From Thermothelomyces thermophilus ATCC 42464 (lineage: Eukaryota; Ascomycota; Sordariomycetes; Sordariales; Chaetomiaceae), in NCBI RefSeq assembly GCF_000226095.1, contig NC_016475.1, forward strand, positions 3,038,001 to 3,102,000: a stretch of DNA of 64,000 nucleotides. The letters run 5' to 3'. Position 1 is the first letter of the stretch, and each line of letters starts with the position of its first letter. Shown in pieces: positions 53,545-64,000 of this stretch. The translations under genes and the position numbers were made by a program. The notes beneath the pieces are model-generated. The model was not told where the DNA came from. It saw only the letters and a program-made list of their open reading frames with translations, and ran no database searches.

Positions 53545-55366
53545 ATGGCCTACCGGACCACTGCCGACCGTCCCACGGCCGAGCGCTGGGACCGCGACCG
53601 GTTTGAGTACGAGAGAGACCGCGACCGCCACGGCGACGTGCGCGAGCGCTTCGAAGAGGAGGACGACCGCGTGTACGTGCGACGAAGGTCCCGGCCTCCA
53701 CCACACCGATTCCCCGACGACGGCAGCGACAACGATGTCGTCATCCGCGAGCGGGAGCGGTCGCGCGAGCGACGGAGGGTCGTTTACGACGACGACGATG
53801 ACGATGTTGGCCGCGGTCCGCGACCGACCCGCCGGAGGCGGTCATCACTCTCACCGCCCGAGTATTGGCGCCGCCCCGTCTCGCCTCCTCCGCGAGAGGA
53901 GGTGGAGAGGTCGAGAGTGGTGATCGAAAAGGAGCGATACCGCAGCCCCTCACCGGAACCGCCGAGGTGGCCCGCCGCCCGGCTGATCCGGCGGCAGTCG
54001 AGCCTGGATACCTTCGATCGGAAGCCGGCGAGGCGGTACTGGGAGCGGGAGCTGGACCGGGACGAGTACGGCCCTCCGGCAAGGAGGGACGATTACCGTG
54101 TGCCCCCGCACGTGGACATTCCGCTGCCGCGGGCCAAGGCGCTGACCCCGCCGCAGAGGTACGGCGAGAGGGACGAGATTCACGTGGCCGGCCCACACCG
54201 GTACAGAGAAGACGACTTGCACGCTCATCCGGAGAGGGTGCGGGAGACAGAAGTCATCAGGACGCGGCGGAGGACGAGGAGCCGCGATTCGAGGGGAGCG
54301 AGCCGGAGAGGGCGGTCCAGGTCGTCCTCCAGGTCCAGCAGCTCGTCGAGCGAGAGTCGCGGCACCATCCGGACATCGAGGAGCGAGTACCCCAAAAGGG
54401 GCAAGACGCGCATACCGGCTCGGCTGGTGTCGAAGCGGGCGCTTATCGAGCTAGGATATCCATATGTAGAGGAGGTAAGGCTTTCGCGTGCATCCAGCCC
54501 TGAACGCAAAGACCGTACGGCAGGAGATGCTGACGGGTTCCCAAAGGGCAATGTGATCATTGTGCAAAAGGCGCTCGGCCAGCAGAATATTGACGACCTG
54601 TTGAAGCTCAGCGACAAGTACAAGAAGAGTGCGTACATCATGATTTTTCTCCGTCCAGTTCCCGGGTTAGCGGAGGCTGACCGAAACAGGCGAACTCGAA
54701 ATCATGGCCGCCCGCTCCAGCGCCGGCGACATCATCGAAGAACGCATCGAGCATCGGACCGAGGTCTACGAAGGCGCTGCTGCCCTGCCGCCGCCGCCGC
54801 CTCCCCCGGCCACCCAGGTCGTCACCGGCACAGTTTCTGGAAACGGACCAGTGATCATTGAAGCCAATCCGCCACCTCACTACCAGCAACCCGAGGTTGT
54901 CAAGACGACCGTCATCCGCGACGTCCGCGACGTTCGCGATGTCTCGCCCAGCCGCTTCACCACGTCCTCGTACGACACATCGTCGTCCTACGACACATAC
55001 ACCACCAGCCGCACCAGCAGCCCGACGACCGTCGTGGCGCGCGAGGTGTCCAGCCACGTCCCCATCGGGCCGGTCGCGCTGGCCGGGCGCCATCGCCGCG
55101 ACGCCTACGAGACGGAGGACCTGCGCTCCGAGATCCGGCACCTCGAGAAACAGCTCGCGCGGCGGGAGCGCAGCCGGCACTCGCGCAGCCGGCACCGGAG
55201 CCGGAGCAGAGGCGATCTGGTGCGCGCCGAGCGGCTGAGCACGGGCGAGCTGGTGCTGTACGAGGAGGAGGTGGAGAGGATCCAGGAACCGGCCAGGGCG
55301 TCGGGACCGAGGATCGAGAAGGACAAGAGAGGTAGGCTGTCTATTAGCGTGCCGAGGTACCAGTAG
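53545..55366 (+). CDS. Arg/Ser-rich protein with a small conserved C-terminal-half domain
   Basis: Exons 53545-54474, 54547-54628 and 54690-55366 join in phase to 562 residues. The N-terminal 290 residues are dominated by Arg, Asp, Glu, Pro and Ser, with RERERSRERRR and SRSSSRSSSSSSES stretches like those of RS-type nuclear proteins. A compact domain follows: RGKTRIPARLVSKRALIELG, then YPYVEEGNVIIVQKAL and NIDDLLKLSDKYKKSELEI. I recall this as a fungal domain of unknown function (DUF8035-type), tentatively. The C-terminus has polyproline, repeated RDVRDV and YDTSSSYDT units, and a coiled, Arg-rich segment. The first intron is 72 bases with no in-frame stop; removing it joins the conserved YPYVEE directly to GNVIIV. 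Nuclear or RNA-related work is plausible but unproven. Confidence 0.85.
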
Positions 55367-56407
55367 TCTCCTGACGGTGCGTTTTCTTTGCGCGGTCTTG
55401 TACCATGTTATTTTCTTTTCCCCCTCTTTTCCCTCTTGTTTCTTCTTTTTTTCTCTTGTTCTGTTGTCGGTTTTCTTTCTGTTTGAGATCTTAGGTTGGC
55501 TGGTAGTACCTTCACCTTCCTTTCCTTCTTCCCCTGTCCGACGGTATGCTGTTTCTGGGAACGTTCCACTAATCGCCTCTGGTCACTGATACAGGTCCTC
55601 CGCCGAGGCTGATGAAGGCCATGTTGGCTACTCTGACCTGACAAGACCTTACTGCGGTCCTGCGAGCCTGGGCGCTCGTGCTGAAGATGGTTTGATGACG
55701 ACACGAGATGAATTACGATGATGCCGTCGGGTTTCAGATTGGATATGACATGGCAGATATGAGTCATGAAATGATTACGGCATGTTTCCCCTTTTTTGTC
55801 TTGTCAGAAACAGCGATACACGTACCCAGCCAATGTCTTGTTTGGGTTGGGACTGTTTTCTCAAAGTCCGAGCGATATAGCAACACAATTTTCGGAGCTC
55901 CGAGGATACAACGGCGGCTGATGCAGCCTTCCGGCTTCATCTCGCCCGGGATCCTCAACAATCTTTCAATTTAAGAGGTGAACGATGATGGGCTGCCAAT
56001 ATATTCACCCGGAATTTGTAATCAACACTGACTAGTAGAAGCCCGGTGTTCAACATGCAAGCTACCTAAGTGTAAAAAACAGCTGGGTCCTCGAACTGTG
56101 GTTACATGGTTCATTGATTGATTATCAATCATCGACGGTCCTACGCAGACGGAAAGGAATCTTAATCCGGAGAGGCCCGGAGTTTAAACCCCAGCCCCTG
56201 GCGCCCCGGAGTTAGGGCGGTCCCTGCATAACATCAACAACTGCAGCCTACACTACTAGGGCGCAGGCCTCGGAGTTAAAAAGGTGACGGATGTTCTCTT
56301 CGAAATTCAATAGTAGAGTTCATTCAGCCCCAGTCAGGCAACTCAATATTCACTTCCAACCGATAGCAACGACCACGCACCGACGGCCCCTGTTTTTCAC
56401 ATCGACC
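55367..56407. other. Intergenic, no gene seen
   Basis: T-rich 3' region of the Arg/Ser-rich gene, then spacer and the leader of the dehydrogenase gene. A small inverted repeat, GATTGAT/ATCAATC, lies at 56116-56130. Confidence 0.5.
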
Positions 56408-56666
56408 ATGTCCACCAAGACTATTATTGCGACTGGAGCCTCCTCCGGCCTGGTAGTTATTCCTTCCTCTTACTATATATATATAGATGTTTGTATATGT
56501 ATTGAATACGAAACCGCTGACAGCATACCTAAGGGGTTCGAGCTCGTCAAACAACTGCTGGCGCGGCCCCCCTCCCCGGCGTACCGCATCGTCTTGGGCG
56601 CGCGCGACGTGGCCCGCACGAAGGCGGCCTTTGACGCCCTCACCACTGCGGCCGCCCTCCCCCACA

Positions 56667-56716
<50 letters not shown>

Positions 56717-57857
56717 GGTGGCGACAGCGGCGGTGGCAGGCACAGCGTGACCGTGCTGCCGCTGGAGCTGGGCGACATGGCCGGCACGCGGGCCTTTGCG
56801 CGGCAGGCGCTTCGGGCGATCGCGCGGGACAGCGGAGACGGGGAGGAGAAAGAGGAGGAGAAAACCAGGCTGGACTACTTGCTGCTCAACGCGGCGATCA
56901 CGGGGGGCAACGACGCCCGGTGGGTTGGGCCTTGGGGGTGGTGCGAGGGTCTGGTTGTCAATCATCTGTGTCGGGTCTCTTCCTTTTCTCCCCCCACCTC
57001 TCCTCCTCCTCCCCTCTTTTTCTTTCTCTTCCCTTGAGCAAGGGGTGTTTGCTGGCGTCTTTTGCTGACTGGACAGTTCCGAGCTTAGCCCAACATTACC
57101 TAGTGCATCTTTTGAGGGAGAAGCTGGTGGAGAGCAACTCGAGGGTGGTGTTTGTGTCCTCGGGGGCGATACGACAGGTGTCGGACACAGGTTCGTCTTC
57201 CTTCCTTCCTTCCTTCCTTCCTTCCCCCCACCACCTCGTAACTTTTGTTACATTGCTGAGGCCTTCGCTGAGGCCGATGTGGGGTTAACTCTGAATGGGT
57301 GAGAAAGGGACGTTCGCGGCTGACAGGAAGTGAGTAACAGAGTCGCTGGAGGCAGACGTCAAGGCGGGCTCGGGCGCCCATCCCTTCACCACGTATAGCC
57401 AGACCAAGTTCATCCAGTTGCTCGGCGCTCACTGGTGGCGGCGGCAGTTGAAGGGGCAGGCGACCGTCGTTGCCGTCTCGCCGGGACTGATCCCTGGCAC
57501 AGGTCTGGGGCGGGGAAGCGGGACGTTTGACATACCCAAGATTCCCATGGCAGATGCGAAGCCGATTCCTGTCGGTCAGTATTTTTTTTTTTTATTTTTT
57601 ATCTTTTTTTTTTTTTTCTTTCAGTAAGCTCCGTGTCCCGAAGTGATAGGAGAGCTGACAGGCCGCTAGGAGCACAGAGCATTCTCCGCGCCTTCACGCG
57701 CGACGACTTCCCCGAGGATCCGCAGCAGATCTTCCTCACCAGCTGGGGCGAGTGGTGGCCCAAGGAGGTCTACCGTCTTACGCTTGACGAGAGTCTTCAG
57801 GACAAGTGGTGCCCGAGCAAGGAGGAGATCGAGAAGGAAGCCGGGCTGTCTGGCTGA
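56408..57857 (+). CDS. Short-chain dehydrogenase/reductase
   Basis: Five exons, 56408-56452, 56534-56969, 57089-57190, 57356-57574 and 57670-57857, join in phase to 329 residues. TGASSGLGFELVKQLL (about 9-24) is the TGxxxGxG cofactor site, formed across the first intron. LLLNAAI is the NAG-type motif, and VVNHLSQHYLVHLL forms across the second intron. The catalytic Ser is in VFVSSGA (about 184) and YSQTK gives Tyr208 and Lys212. The C-terminal WGEWWPKEVY resembles protochlorophyllide-reductase/WWOX-like fungal SDRs. A (CAG)15 tract (56671-56715) adds a Ser run of about 16 between beta strands 2 and 3. The second donor is weak (GTCGGG), but only this join gives the conserved NHLSQHY. Substrate unknown. 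Confidence 0.88.
56671..56715 (+). repeat. (CAG)15 microsatellite in coding sequence
   Basis: Fifteen CAG units in the AGC phase encode polyserine within the short-chain dehydrogenase. The run sits in a surface loop between Rossmann-fold strands, so length changes should be tolerated. Confidence 0.9.
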
Positions 57858-59161
57858 GCTGGGTCTTGAGAGGGGCCGGCCGAGGACACGCCGTGCGTGT
57901 TGCTGCTTAGAATGGTGCAGGCCATGCCAGCCTTTTCTTGTTCCTCAGCCTTCGCAAAGATTGTAACTCAAATCCGAGAGCAACTTGGACGTTTCACGGA
58001 AAGATTGCAATGAAGTCCAGTGAAGAGAACCGTCGTACTGGATCAACGTACATGTGCACGTTATTTCGCACAATTTCAACCTTCGAGGTCAACCTGAGGG
58101 CTGGGGTCTTCGTGGACTGAGTGAGGTGGTGCAAAAACAAAACAAAAAAAAAAAAATAACTCAAGGCTCTCGCTGCTACCCAAGGTGGTTCCTTCCATTG
58201 CTGGAGAGACGACAGTGGTCCAGACCTGCCAAGGGACCTTGTCTCGCACCGAACCCCCGGGAATACTCGGTAATCGGCAGGGAGGATACCCTGGATTGCA
58301 AACAGGCGAGTGGAAACCTGGATTGCAGACAGGCGAGTGGAAACTTGGCCAAGCTCGAGGTCTGGCGTCGCGGTAACAGCTTTGAAGGGAAAAATGGTAC
58401 AAAAAAGAGGAAAACTAGAAAAATAATTACGACTTAAATCACGGAACGTGCGGCGCAATGGAATGACTCACTCTTAATGACAGTTTCTGAATGGGTTACT
58501 GCCGTCCTTGTGGGTAAGCTCGGCATCGTTCGTGTCGCGCCCGTTTTGTGCACCCCCCTCTCTCCCGCGCCCTTGCCCAGGCGCAGGATTTGCGGTGGGG
58601 TGATTTGCGGTGGTTTGGCCTTGGATCCCTGTCAAATCGGCCCATTGAGCAAGGATCTGCTTATCAGATGGATCTGATTAGATGCGCTGATAGGTTTGGC
58701 CGACTCGAGAGACAGGCCGCGGGGGGACAGGCAGGGACTTCGGTCGCCCCTTCTTGGGCTCTTTCCCCGACAACCCAGGCAGTGGGCGCGTGATGATTGG
58801 TGCTACTGTTCCACGCGCGAAGATCCAGCCTGCTTGGAGATGACGCGGGCATGAGAAATTTTCTGTGCCCAGGCGGGCGAGGCACCCTAAACGGGTTGTT
58901 GTTTCCACGCAGAAGCACTGCGCGTGTGTGTGACTTCCATATTTAGGTATACTATGTTGTATAGCAGGCACTCACTCCACTTCCGCGGTAGCAATAAATA
59001 CTTGAAGGTCAGGTAGATACATCCCACTCATTGACAGCCCGGAAACCAACCTCTGCTTCCTTCCACCCTCCCGCCCTCCCACCACGACCACTGGTGCAGC
59101 ATATCGCCATTGCCGGGGTGCGCAGTTAATCGATTGGCGCCTTTTGCCGACAAACACAGTA
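57858..59161. other. Intergenic and siderophore-transporter promoter
   Basis: 1.3 kb with no supported gene. A 28-base unit (CTGGATTGCA, then ACAGGCGAGTGG) is repeated twice at about 58291-58345. GATA-type sites lie at 58661-58695. Reverse CCAAT boxes are at 58796-58800 and 59133-59137. Confidence 0.55.
58661..58669 (-). promoter_or_regulatory. Iron-GATA (SreA/SRE/Urbs1-type) site
   Basis: TTATCAGAT, which on the minus strand is ATCTGATAA, exactly matches the ATCWGATAA consensus of the fungal iron-responsive GATA repressors. It lies 493 bases before the siderophore-transporter ATG. A near match (ATCTGATTA, 58672-58680) and another GATA core (about 58690) follow at once. In the known systems these repressors shut down siderophore uptake when iron is sufficient. 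Confidence 0.65.
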
Positions 59162-60967
59162 ATGGGTACCAGCGACGACAACAACTCGTCCGTCGCGGCC
59201 GGGCCGGTGGCCGGCAATTCATCTCTCCCGGACCGGCGCCCGCCCTCGGTTTCGACGGATGACAAGTCGCCCGGTGTCCGCCGTGCCGAGGCTCTCGCCG
59301 CTGTTTTGACGACCACGGACCGCGTCTTCATCTTCTTGGGCGTCTTCCTCGTCGCCTTCGCCTACGGGCTCGACGGCGTCCTCCGCGCCTCCTACCAGCC
59401 CGTGGCCACGGCGTCCTTCAACCAGCACTCGCTGTTGGCTACTGTCAACGTGCTGCGGTCCGTCATCGCCGCTGCTGCCCAGCCCACGTCGGCCAAGATC
59501 GCCGACATATTTGGACGCGCCGAGCTAGTCGTCCTGTCCGTCTTCTTCTATGTCCTCGGCACCCTCATCGAGACCGTCTCCAACAACGTGGGGACCTTTT
59601 CCGCCGGCGCCATCATCCACCAGATCGGCTACACCATGATTATGCTGCTCGTCGAGGTCATCGTCGCCGACATTTCGTCGACCCGCGCCCGTCTCTTCTT
59701 CAGCTACGTCCCGGCCATGCCCTTCCTCATCACCACCTGGGTGAGCGGCAACATCTCGGCCGCCGTCCTCTCGGCCACCACCTGGCGCTGGGGCGTCGGC
59801 ATGTGGTGCATCATCTACCCCGTCTGCGCCATGCCACTGGTGGTGAGCCTGACCCTCGTCAGCCGCCGCGCCCGCAAGCGCGGCCTCATGGAGAAGTACA
59901 GCGAGGCGGTCAAGGGGGAGCCCTGGGGCTCCTTTCTAGTCGATCTCTTCTGGCGCCTCGACGTGATCGGCGTGATCCTCTTGATCGCCGTCTTCGCCCT
60001 CATCCTCGTCCCTATGACCATCGCCGGCGGTTTCCAGGCCTCCTGGACGGCCCCGCACATCCTGGGCCCCCTCATCGTCGGCGTCTGCACCATCCCCGTC
60101 TTTGTCCTCTGGCAGATGCGCGCCCCGCACCCGCTCGTGCCCTTCTACCTCATCAAGGACCGCGCCGTCTGGGGCGCCCTCGGCATCGCCGTGCTGCTCA
60201 ACTGGTCCTGGTACATGCAGGGAGACTACCTCTACACCGTCCTCATCGTCGCCTTCGACTTTGGCACCGAGATGGCCACCCGCCTCAGCTCCTTTTACAG
60301 CTTCTTCAGCGTCGTCAGCGGCTGCCTCCTCGGCCTCGTCGTCTTCAAGGTCCGCCGCCTCAAGATCTTCATCGTCGCCGGGACCTGCCTCTTCATGGTC
60401 GCCTTCGGCCTGCTGATCCACTACCGCGGCGACGCCAACACCTCGAGCCGCGCGGGCGTCATTGGCGCTCAGATCGTCCTGGGCATCGCGGGCGGCATGT
60501 TCCCGTACCCGGCCCAGGCGTCTCTGCAGACCGTGCTGAGGCACGAGCACCTCGCCGTCATGACCGGCCTGTACCTGGCCACCTACAATCTCGGCTCGGC
60601 CTTCGGCAACGCCGTCTCGGGAGCTATCTGGACGCAGGTCCTGCCCGGCCAGCTCAACCAGCGCCTCGCCCCCTTCAACAACGCCACTCTGGCCACCCTG
60701 GCCTATGGCAAACCCTTCGACTTCGCCGCCGAGTACCCCGTCGGCACGGGCGAGCGGCAGGCCGTCATCGACGCTTACAAGCACTCCCAGCGCCTCTTAA
60801 CCATCACGGGTATCTGTCTCTGCGTGCCGCTGATCGCCTTTGCCGCTGTGTTGCGGAATCCGAAACTGAACGACCAGCAGACGCTCGCTCAGGACTCGCC
60901 GGCGGTCCGCGCTCCTGTTGGCGCTGTCGAGGGACGCGGAGATACAAAGGAGGTTTCGGCGTCATGA
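59162..60967 (+). CDS. Siderophore-iron transporter, MFS (ARN/Sit/Mir family)
   Basis: A single-exon protein of 601 residues from ATG 59162 (MGTSDDNNSS). About fourteen membrane segments fit the siderophore-iron transporter family. Recognisable blocks are FLVAFAYGLDGVLRASYQPV (the YGLD TM1 motif), RSVIAAAAQPTSAKIADIFG, GTLIETVSNNVGTFSAGAII, HQIGYTMIMLLVEVIVADIS and ITTWVSGNISAAVL. The late region includes PYPAQASLQTVLRHEHLAVM and GSAFGNAVSGAIWTQVLPGQ, followed by the family's extracellular loop before the last helix. It should import ferric siderophores across the plasma or a vesicular membrane by proton symport. No siderophore biosynthesis gene is adjacent. A matching iron-GATA site lies upstream. 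Confidence 0.92.
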   Translation: MGTSDDNNSSVAAGPVAGNSSLPDRRPPSVSTDDKSPGVRRAEALAAVLTTTDRVFIFLGVFLVAFAYGLDGVLRASYQPVATASFNQHSLLATVNVLRSVIAAAAQPTSAKIADIFGRAELVVLSVFFYVLGTLIETVSNNVGTFSAGAIIHQIGYTMIMLLVEVIVADISSTRARLFFSYVPAMPFLITTWVSGNISAAVLSATTWRWGVGMWCIIYPVCAMPLVVSLTLVSRRARKRGLMEKYSEAVKGEPWGSFLVDLFWRLDVIGVILLIAVFALILVPMTIAGGFQASWTAPHILGPLIVGVCTIPVFVLWQMRAPHPLVPFYLIKDRAVWGALGIAVLLNWSWYMQGDYLYTVLIVAFDFGTEMATRLSSFYSFFSVVSGCLLGLVVFKVRRLKIFIVAGTCLFMVAFGLLIHYRGDANTSSRAGVIGAQIVLGIAGGMFPYPAQASLQTVLRHEHLAVMTGLYLATYNLGSAFGNAVSGAIWTQVLPGQLNQRLAPFNNATLATLAYGKPFDFAAEYPVGTGERQAVIDAYKHSQRLLTITGICLCVPLIAFAAVLRNPKLNDQQTLAQDSPAVRAPVGAVEGRGDTKEVSAS

Positions 60968-61689
60968 TACCCTAAGTGCACAGGAGAAGAGGCTTGTCGT
61001 AGTAGTACCTGGTCATGTTTTGGATAGTTTCAATGGACTGTTGATGCATCACAATGACTTACTTGACTTCCCGTCCGACGCCGCATCAAAGTGGGTGCAG
61101 GATTCAGGGACACAGAGGTCAGACTTGGCTGACCCACCACCGGGAACGACGGACCAGGGGCCGACATGTATTTATAGAGCTTCTACCAGTGTCTTCTGCA
61201 CCTGAAGAACCAACGAACTTTTATCACCACTTCTGAGTCTCATACTAGAGTTCCAGCAGTGCCTGCCACGGCGCTCACACCGCTGTGGTTGTCCCGATTG
61301 CAGCACACCCTGCCGTGCTGTAGCAGGTATCTTGTCTAAAAAGCGGTCAACGCCTTTTATATTTCTTCTACGTCTCTTTTCTCTTCTTTTCCTGCAGCAC
61401 AACCATCCACTCAGCCCATTCGTCGTCGGGAAATGGTAGGTCTCACTGCAGCTTTGCCGATTGGCCCTCGCGTGTGCATGCGGATGCCAAAACGAGGCCC
61501 AACCATTGAAAGTGCTCTCCTCTGCCACATATTATATATCTATTGATGCAGTACGTTGTCTACGGACGCGTCCATCATGTAAGGTTAGATAAGATAAGAC
61601 CTGTGGATCTGGCAAACGGGCTGGCAAACGGAGGGTTCTTTGTTCCTAATCCTCTACTTATACCAGAGCCACAGGGCCAGCAAACGTAG
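60968..61689. other. 3' region of the siderophore transporter and spacer
   Basis: Normal base composition and no supported gene. Near the end, GCAAACGG units repeat (61610-61632). Beyond about 61690 the composition changes sharply. Confidence 0.5.
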
Positions 61690-62229
61690 GAAGAAGACAT
61701 CGCACTTTTGAACTATTTATAACTTACTAACTTTCTTCCATTAATTAGAACTATCTTCCATCTATTAGAACCATCTTCTATTAAATGGTAGTAGAAACTC
61801 TGCTTTTAACTATTTAAAACTATTAGTACTAGAATTAAATCGCGTTAATGATTAGTTTAGTATTACTTTCGTAATAGTTACGTTTAGTCTTAGTAACTTA
61901 GTAACCGAACCGGGCAATTCTATTATAACTACTATAAAATCTCTCTATTCCTAGTAACTTAGTAACTAGGACAGTCTTCTATCTACCTTTCTAAGCCTAG
62001 TGACTTAGTAACTAGTGGCTAGGCAAACCCTATATTAACCCTAGGATCCTTTCCTATAGAGAACCTTCCTAGACCTTCTTATCCTTTAAACTCTCCTTCT
62101 AAGAAACTATCCCAATAGGAACTATCTAACTATACTAAGAGTGTCCTAAGGAGGCGTAATAAGATACCTTATATATTATAGGTATAAGTGTTAGATTCTA
62201 AAGACTAACTATAAGAAAATCCTCTATAG
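61690..62229. other. AT-rich relic DNA with RIP-like composition
   Basis: Composition falls abruptly to very TA-rich with words such as TAGTAACTTAGTAACTAG repeated imperfectly (61890-62015) and TTAGAAC-TATCTTCCAT units (61740-61790). The excess of TA and lack of CA/TG match the footprint of repeat-induced point mutation. It is probably old repeat sequence, perhaps terminal parts of an older element, but the family cannot be named. Confidence 0.65.
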
Positions 62230-64000
62230 TGTCACGAGCCAACCATATACCACGACCCGGTGGGGCACAGCAGGCTAAACGAGCCACCAATCAAGAAGGG
62301 CACGGAGCGAGGCTGACACGGGATCGCTAGGGAGCGCGGGCTACTACAGGCGAACAATTGCCAAAAGGGAAGGATAGCAGAGGATAGCTAGCTACCAAAG
62401 GCGATCCTAGGGCAGGCTAGAAGGGGACTATAAGCAATTAATAGAAGTATATATACATATAAATAATCACTCGTTATAGTAGACTTTAGGAGTTTACTAG
62501 TAATAGTAACCTATAATTATAATACTTATACTAAGTATTGCTAATTACTATAAGAGATAACTCTAGTGTTATTATAAACCCTTTAGCTTTACCGAATCCC
62601 TTAGACGACCTATACGCTTATCTTATTTAATTTACCTCTGTCTGAACCCTTTTAGAAGAAGTCTAAGTTAGGTTCGTTATACGTTGCTATTACTCCCTTT
62701 GTTCTATTATAGCTTAGAACGGAGGTGATTTCGACTTTGATATTAATATAGCTATTAACATTACGGCCGAATAGCTGCTTACCTAGCTTAGTTAACTCTA
62801 GTAGCAGATCTAGGAGTTAGATTAGAGAGATAAGGTTATTTAAGCTTAGATTAAGGAACTCGAGAATGGTAAAAAGCATTTGTAGAAGCTAGTTAATAAG
62901 GCCTATACTAAAATTAAGGCACTTAAGGGTGCTAAAGCGAGCCGTATTAAGATCGAACTACCTAGTAAATATAGAGGAACTAAGGAGGATCTCGTAGGAT
63001 TTCTAATAAACCTCTAATCTTACTTCTAGCTTAATAATAATAAGTTTCTAGATGATAAAGCTAAAGTTCTCTATATAGCTATAAGACTAGAAGGTAAGGC
63101 ATTTAGATAGTTTAAGCCTATATAGAATAACTATCTTACTAAGGAAGACGAAGACGACCGAGATACGTTTATATAGGCAGTCTTTTAATCCTATAACTAG
63201 TTTGAAGAAGAGCTTTAGAAGGTTTTTAGCAATAAAAGGTTTTTAGCGATAAAGATAAGAAGATTTATATATAAGAAAGACTTGCTAATCTCTAATAGAC
63301 TAAGTTAATAGCCTCCTATACTATATAGTTTAGATAGGATATACTTAAGTCTTAGCTTAACGATAAGGCGTTAATATAACTATTCTATAATAGCTTAAAG
63401 GAAAAGGTCAAAGACAAGCTATATAAGTATGACTAGCCTAAGACCCTAGATAAATATATTATATAGGCTATTAGGATCGATAATCAACTCTATATATAAG
63501 AGTAGTAGAAACGAGGTTAGATAAATAGAACTATAGTCAAGGCTAATAACAAGAAAAAACGAGCATACATTAGTACCTTATATAGGACGTATCTTAGAGC
63601 TATAGATATAGACGTAGTATAGAAGCAAGATAAGAAGAAGACGACTAAAGACAAGTCTAACGTTACCTATTATAACTATAGAAAGAAAGGATACTATAAA
63701 CGAAAATATCGAAGCCTAAAGAAAGACTAGAAACTAGTCCCTAGAAAGAAAATTACAGCTATTAACGAAACTGCCAAGGATATTATCAAAGTAGCAACTA
63801 CAAGCTACGAAAACAGGGATAGCGATATAGATAGTCTTGGATACGACAGCGACGATAAAGACAAATAAGCACCGTACTCCGAACTAGTTACTATGGACCT
63901 AGAAATAGGTCTTGCCGAATAGGACACGGTAAGAGAATATATACTACTAATTTCAATTCTCCTAGCCTTAAGGTAGTAGGGTTTTATAGTTACCTAGAGG
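62230..64000 (+). mobile_element. Ty3/Gypsy LTR retrotransposon fossil, 5' part
   Basis: A degraded LTR retrotransposon in plus orientation that runs off the window edge. A likely 5' LTR starts at 62230 (TGTCACGAGCC); its right end is not clear. The next kilobase has the order and composition of a Gypsy gag: a capsid-like region at about 62900-63500 and a basic, zinc-knuckle-like nucleocapsid remnant at about 63650-63730. The pol region lies outside. It is broken, with many tens of breaks spread throughout and strong TA bias, as expected from RIP. It is old enough to have been fully mutated; no date can be given without the other LTR. Confidence 0.8.

Noticed and set aside
59803-60975. 390-codon frame overlapping the siderophore transporter on the same strand
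   Set aside because: Arg/Pro/His-rich shadow frame within a strongly conserved transporter.

Overview
The window reads as nuclear DNA of a filamentous ascomycete, most likely a Sordariomycete close to the Chaetomiaceae/Sordariales. Genes are GC-rich, with short introns (about 50-90 bases) carrying GT-AG ends and CTRAY branch sites. The products are typical fungal families: rhodopsin-domain receptor, siderophore transporter, ACS-family permease, homocitrate synthase, biotin ligase with an amidotransferase-like N-terminus, and MGM101. The last 2.3 kb drops abruptly to TA-rich DNA with the look of repeat-induced point mutation (RIP).

Layout. 1-1.9 kb: no confident gene. 1.9-8.6 kb (-): one very large, disordered, acidic protein with internal repeats, probably one gene with small 5' introns. 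8.7-11.1 kb: a divergent pair, a cytidine-deaminase-fold protein (-) and a METTL21-like methyltransferase (+). 12.0-12.6 kb: a three-exon cysteine-rich, metallothionein-like protein. 14.0-16.0 kb: RCC1. 17.1-19.3 kb: YIP1 (-) and PAM16 (+), divergent. 20.3-22.1 kb (-): rhodopsin-domain membrane protein. 23.6-26.6 kb: BPL1 (-) and COA4-like (+), start codons 177 bases apart. 27.2-30.1 kb: MGM101 (+) and an HVA22/TB2 protein (-), convergent. 32.8-34.8 kb: ACS-family MFS permease. 36.2-37.6 kb (-): glutamine-rich membrane protein. 39.4-39.7 kb: a probable dead peptidase G1 gene. 40.1-43.1 kb: an eight-exon hotdog thioesterase (-) and TFB2 (+). 43.9-46.3 kb (-): two unrecognised frames that overlap. 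47.0-48.2 kb (-): TANGO2/NRDE protein. 50.0-52.2 kb: 13-exon homocitrate synthase. 53.5-55.4 kb: Arg/Ser-rich protein. 56.4-57.9 kb: short-chain dehydrogenase. 59.2-61.0 kb: siderophore transporter. 61.7-64.0 kb: AT-rich relic DNA and the 5' part of a Ty3/Gypsy fossil.

Most genes are unrelated housekeeping functions; I see no biosynthetic cluster or host-defence cassette. Mitochondrial functions recur (PAM16, COA4, MGM101). Two promoters carry recognisable motifs that fit their genes: an iron-GATA site upstream of the siderophore transporter and a CPC1/GCN4 site upstream of homocitrate synthase. Several small multi-exon genes (cysteine-rich protein, COA4, PAM16, thioesterase) are nearly invisible to single-frame ORF calling and were assembled here by checking splice sites and phase by hand.

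The most unusual non-coding items are a 144-base near-perfect inverted repeat at 26.9 kb, a 50-base TATG/CATA palindrome at 32.3 kb, and a dispersed TACGGA(G/T)TAC motif in intergenic DNA. I found no convincing wholly new system. The best candidates for novelty are the giant repeat-bearing protein, the overlapping frames at 45.4 kb, and the inverted-repeat elements.
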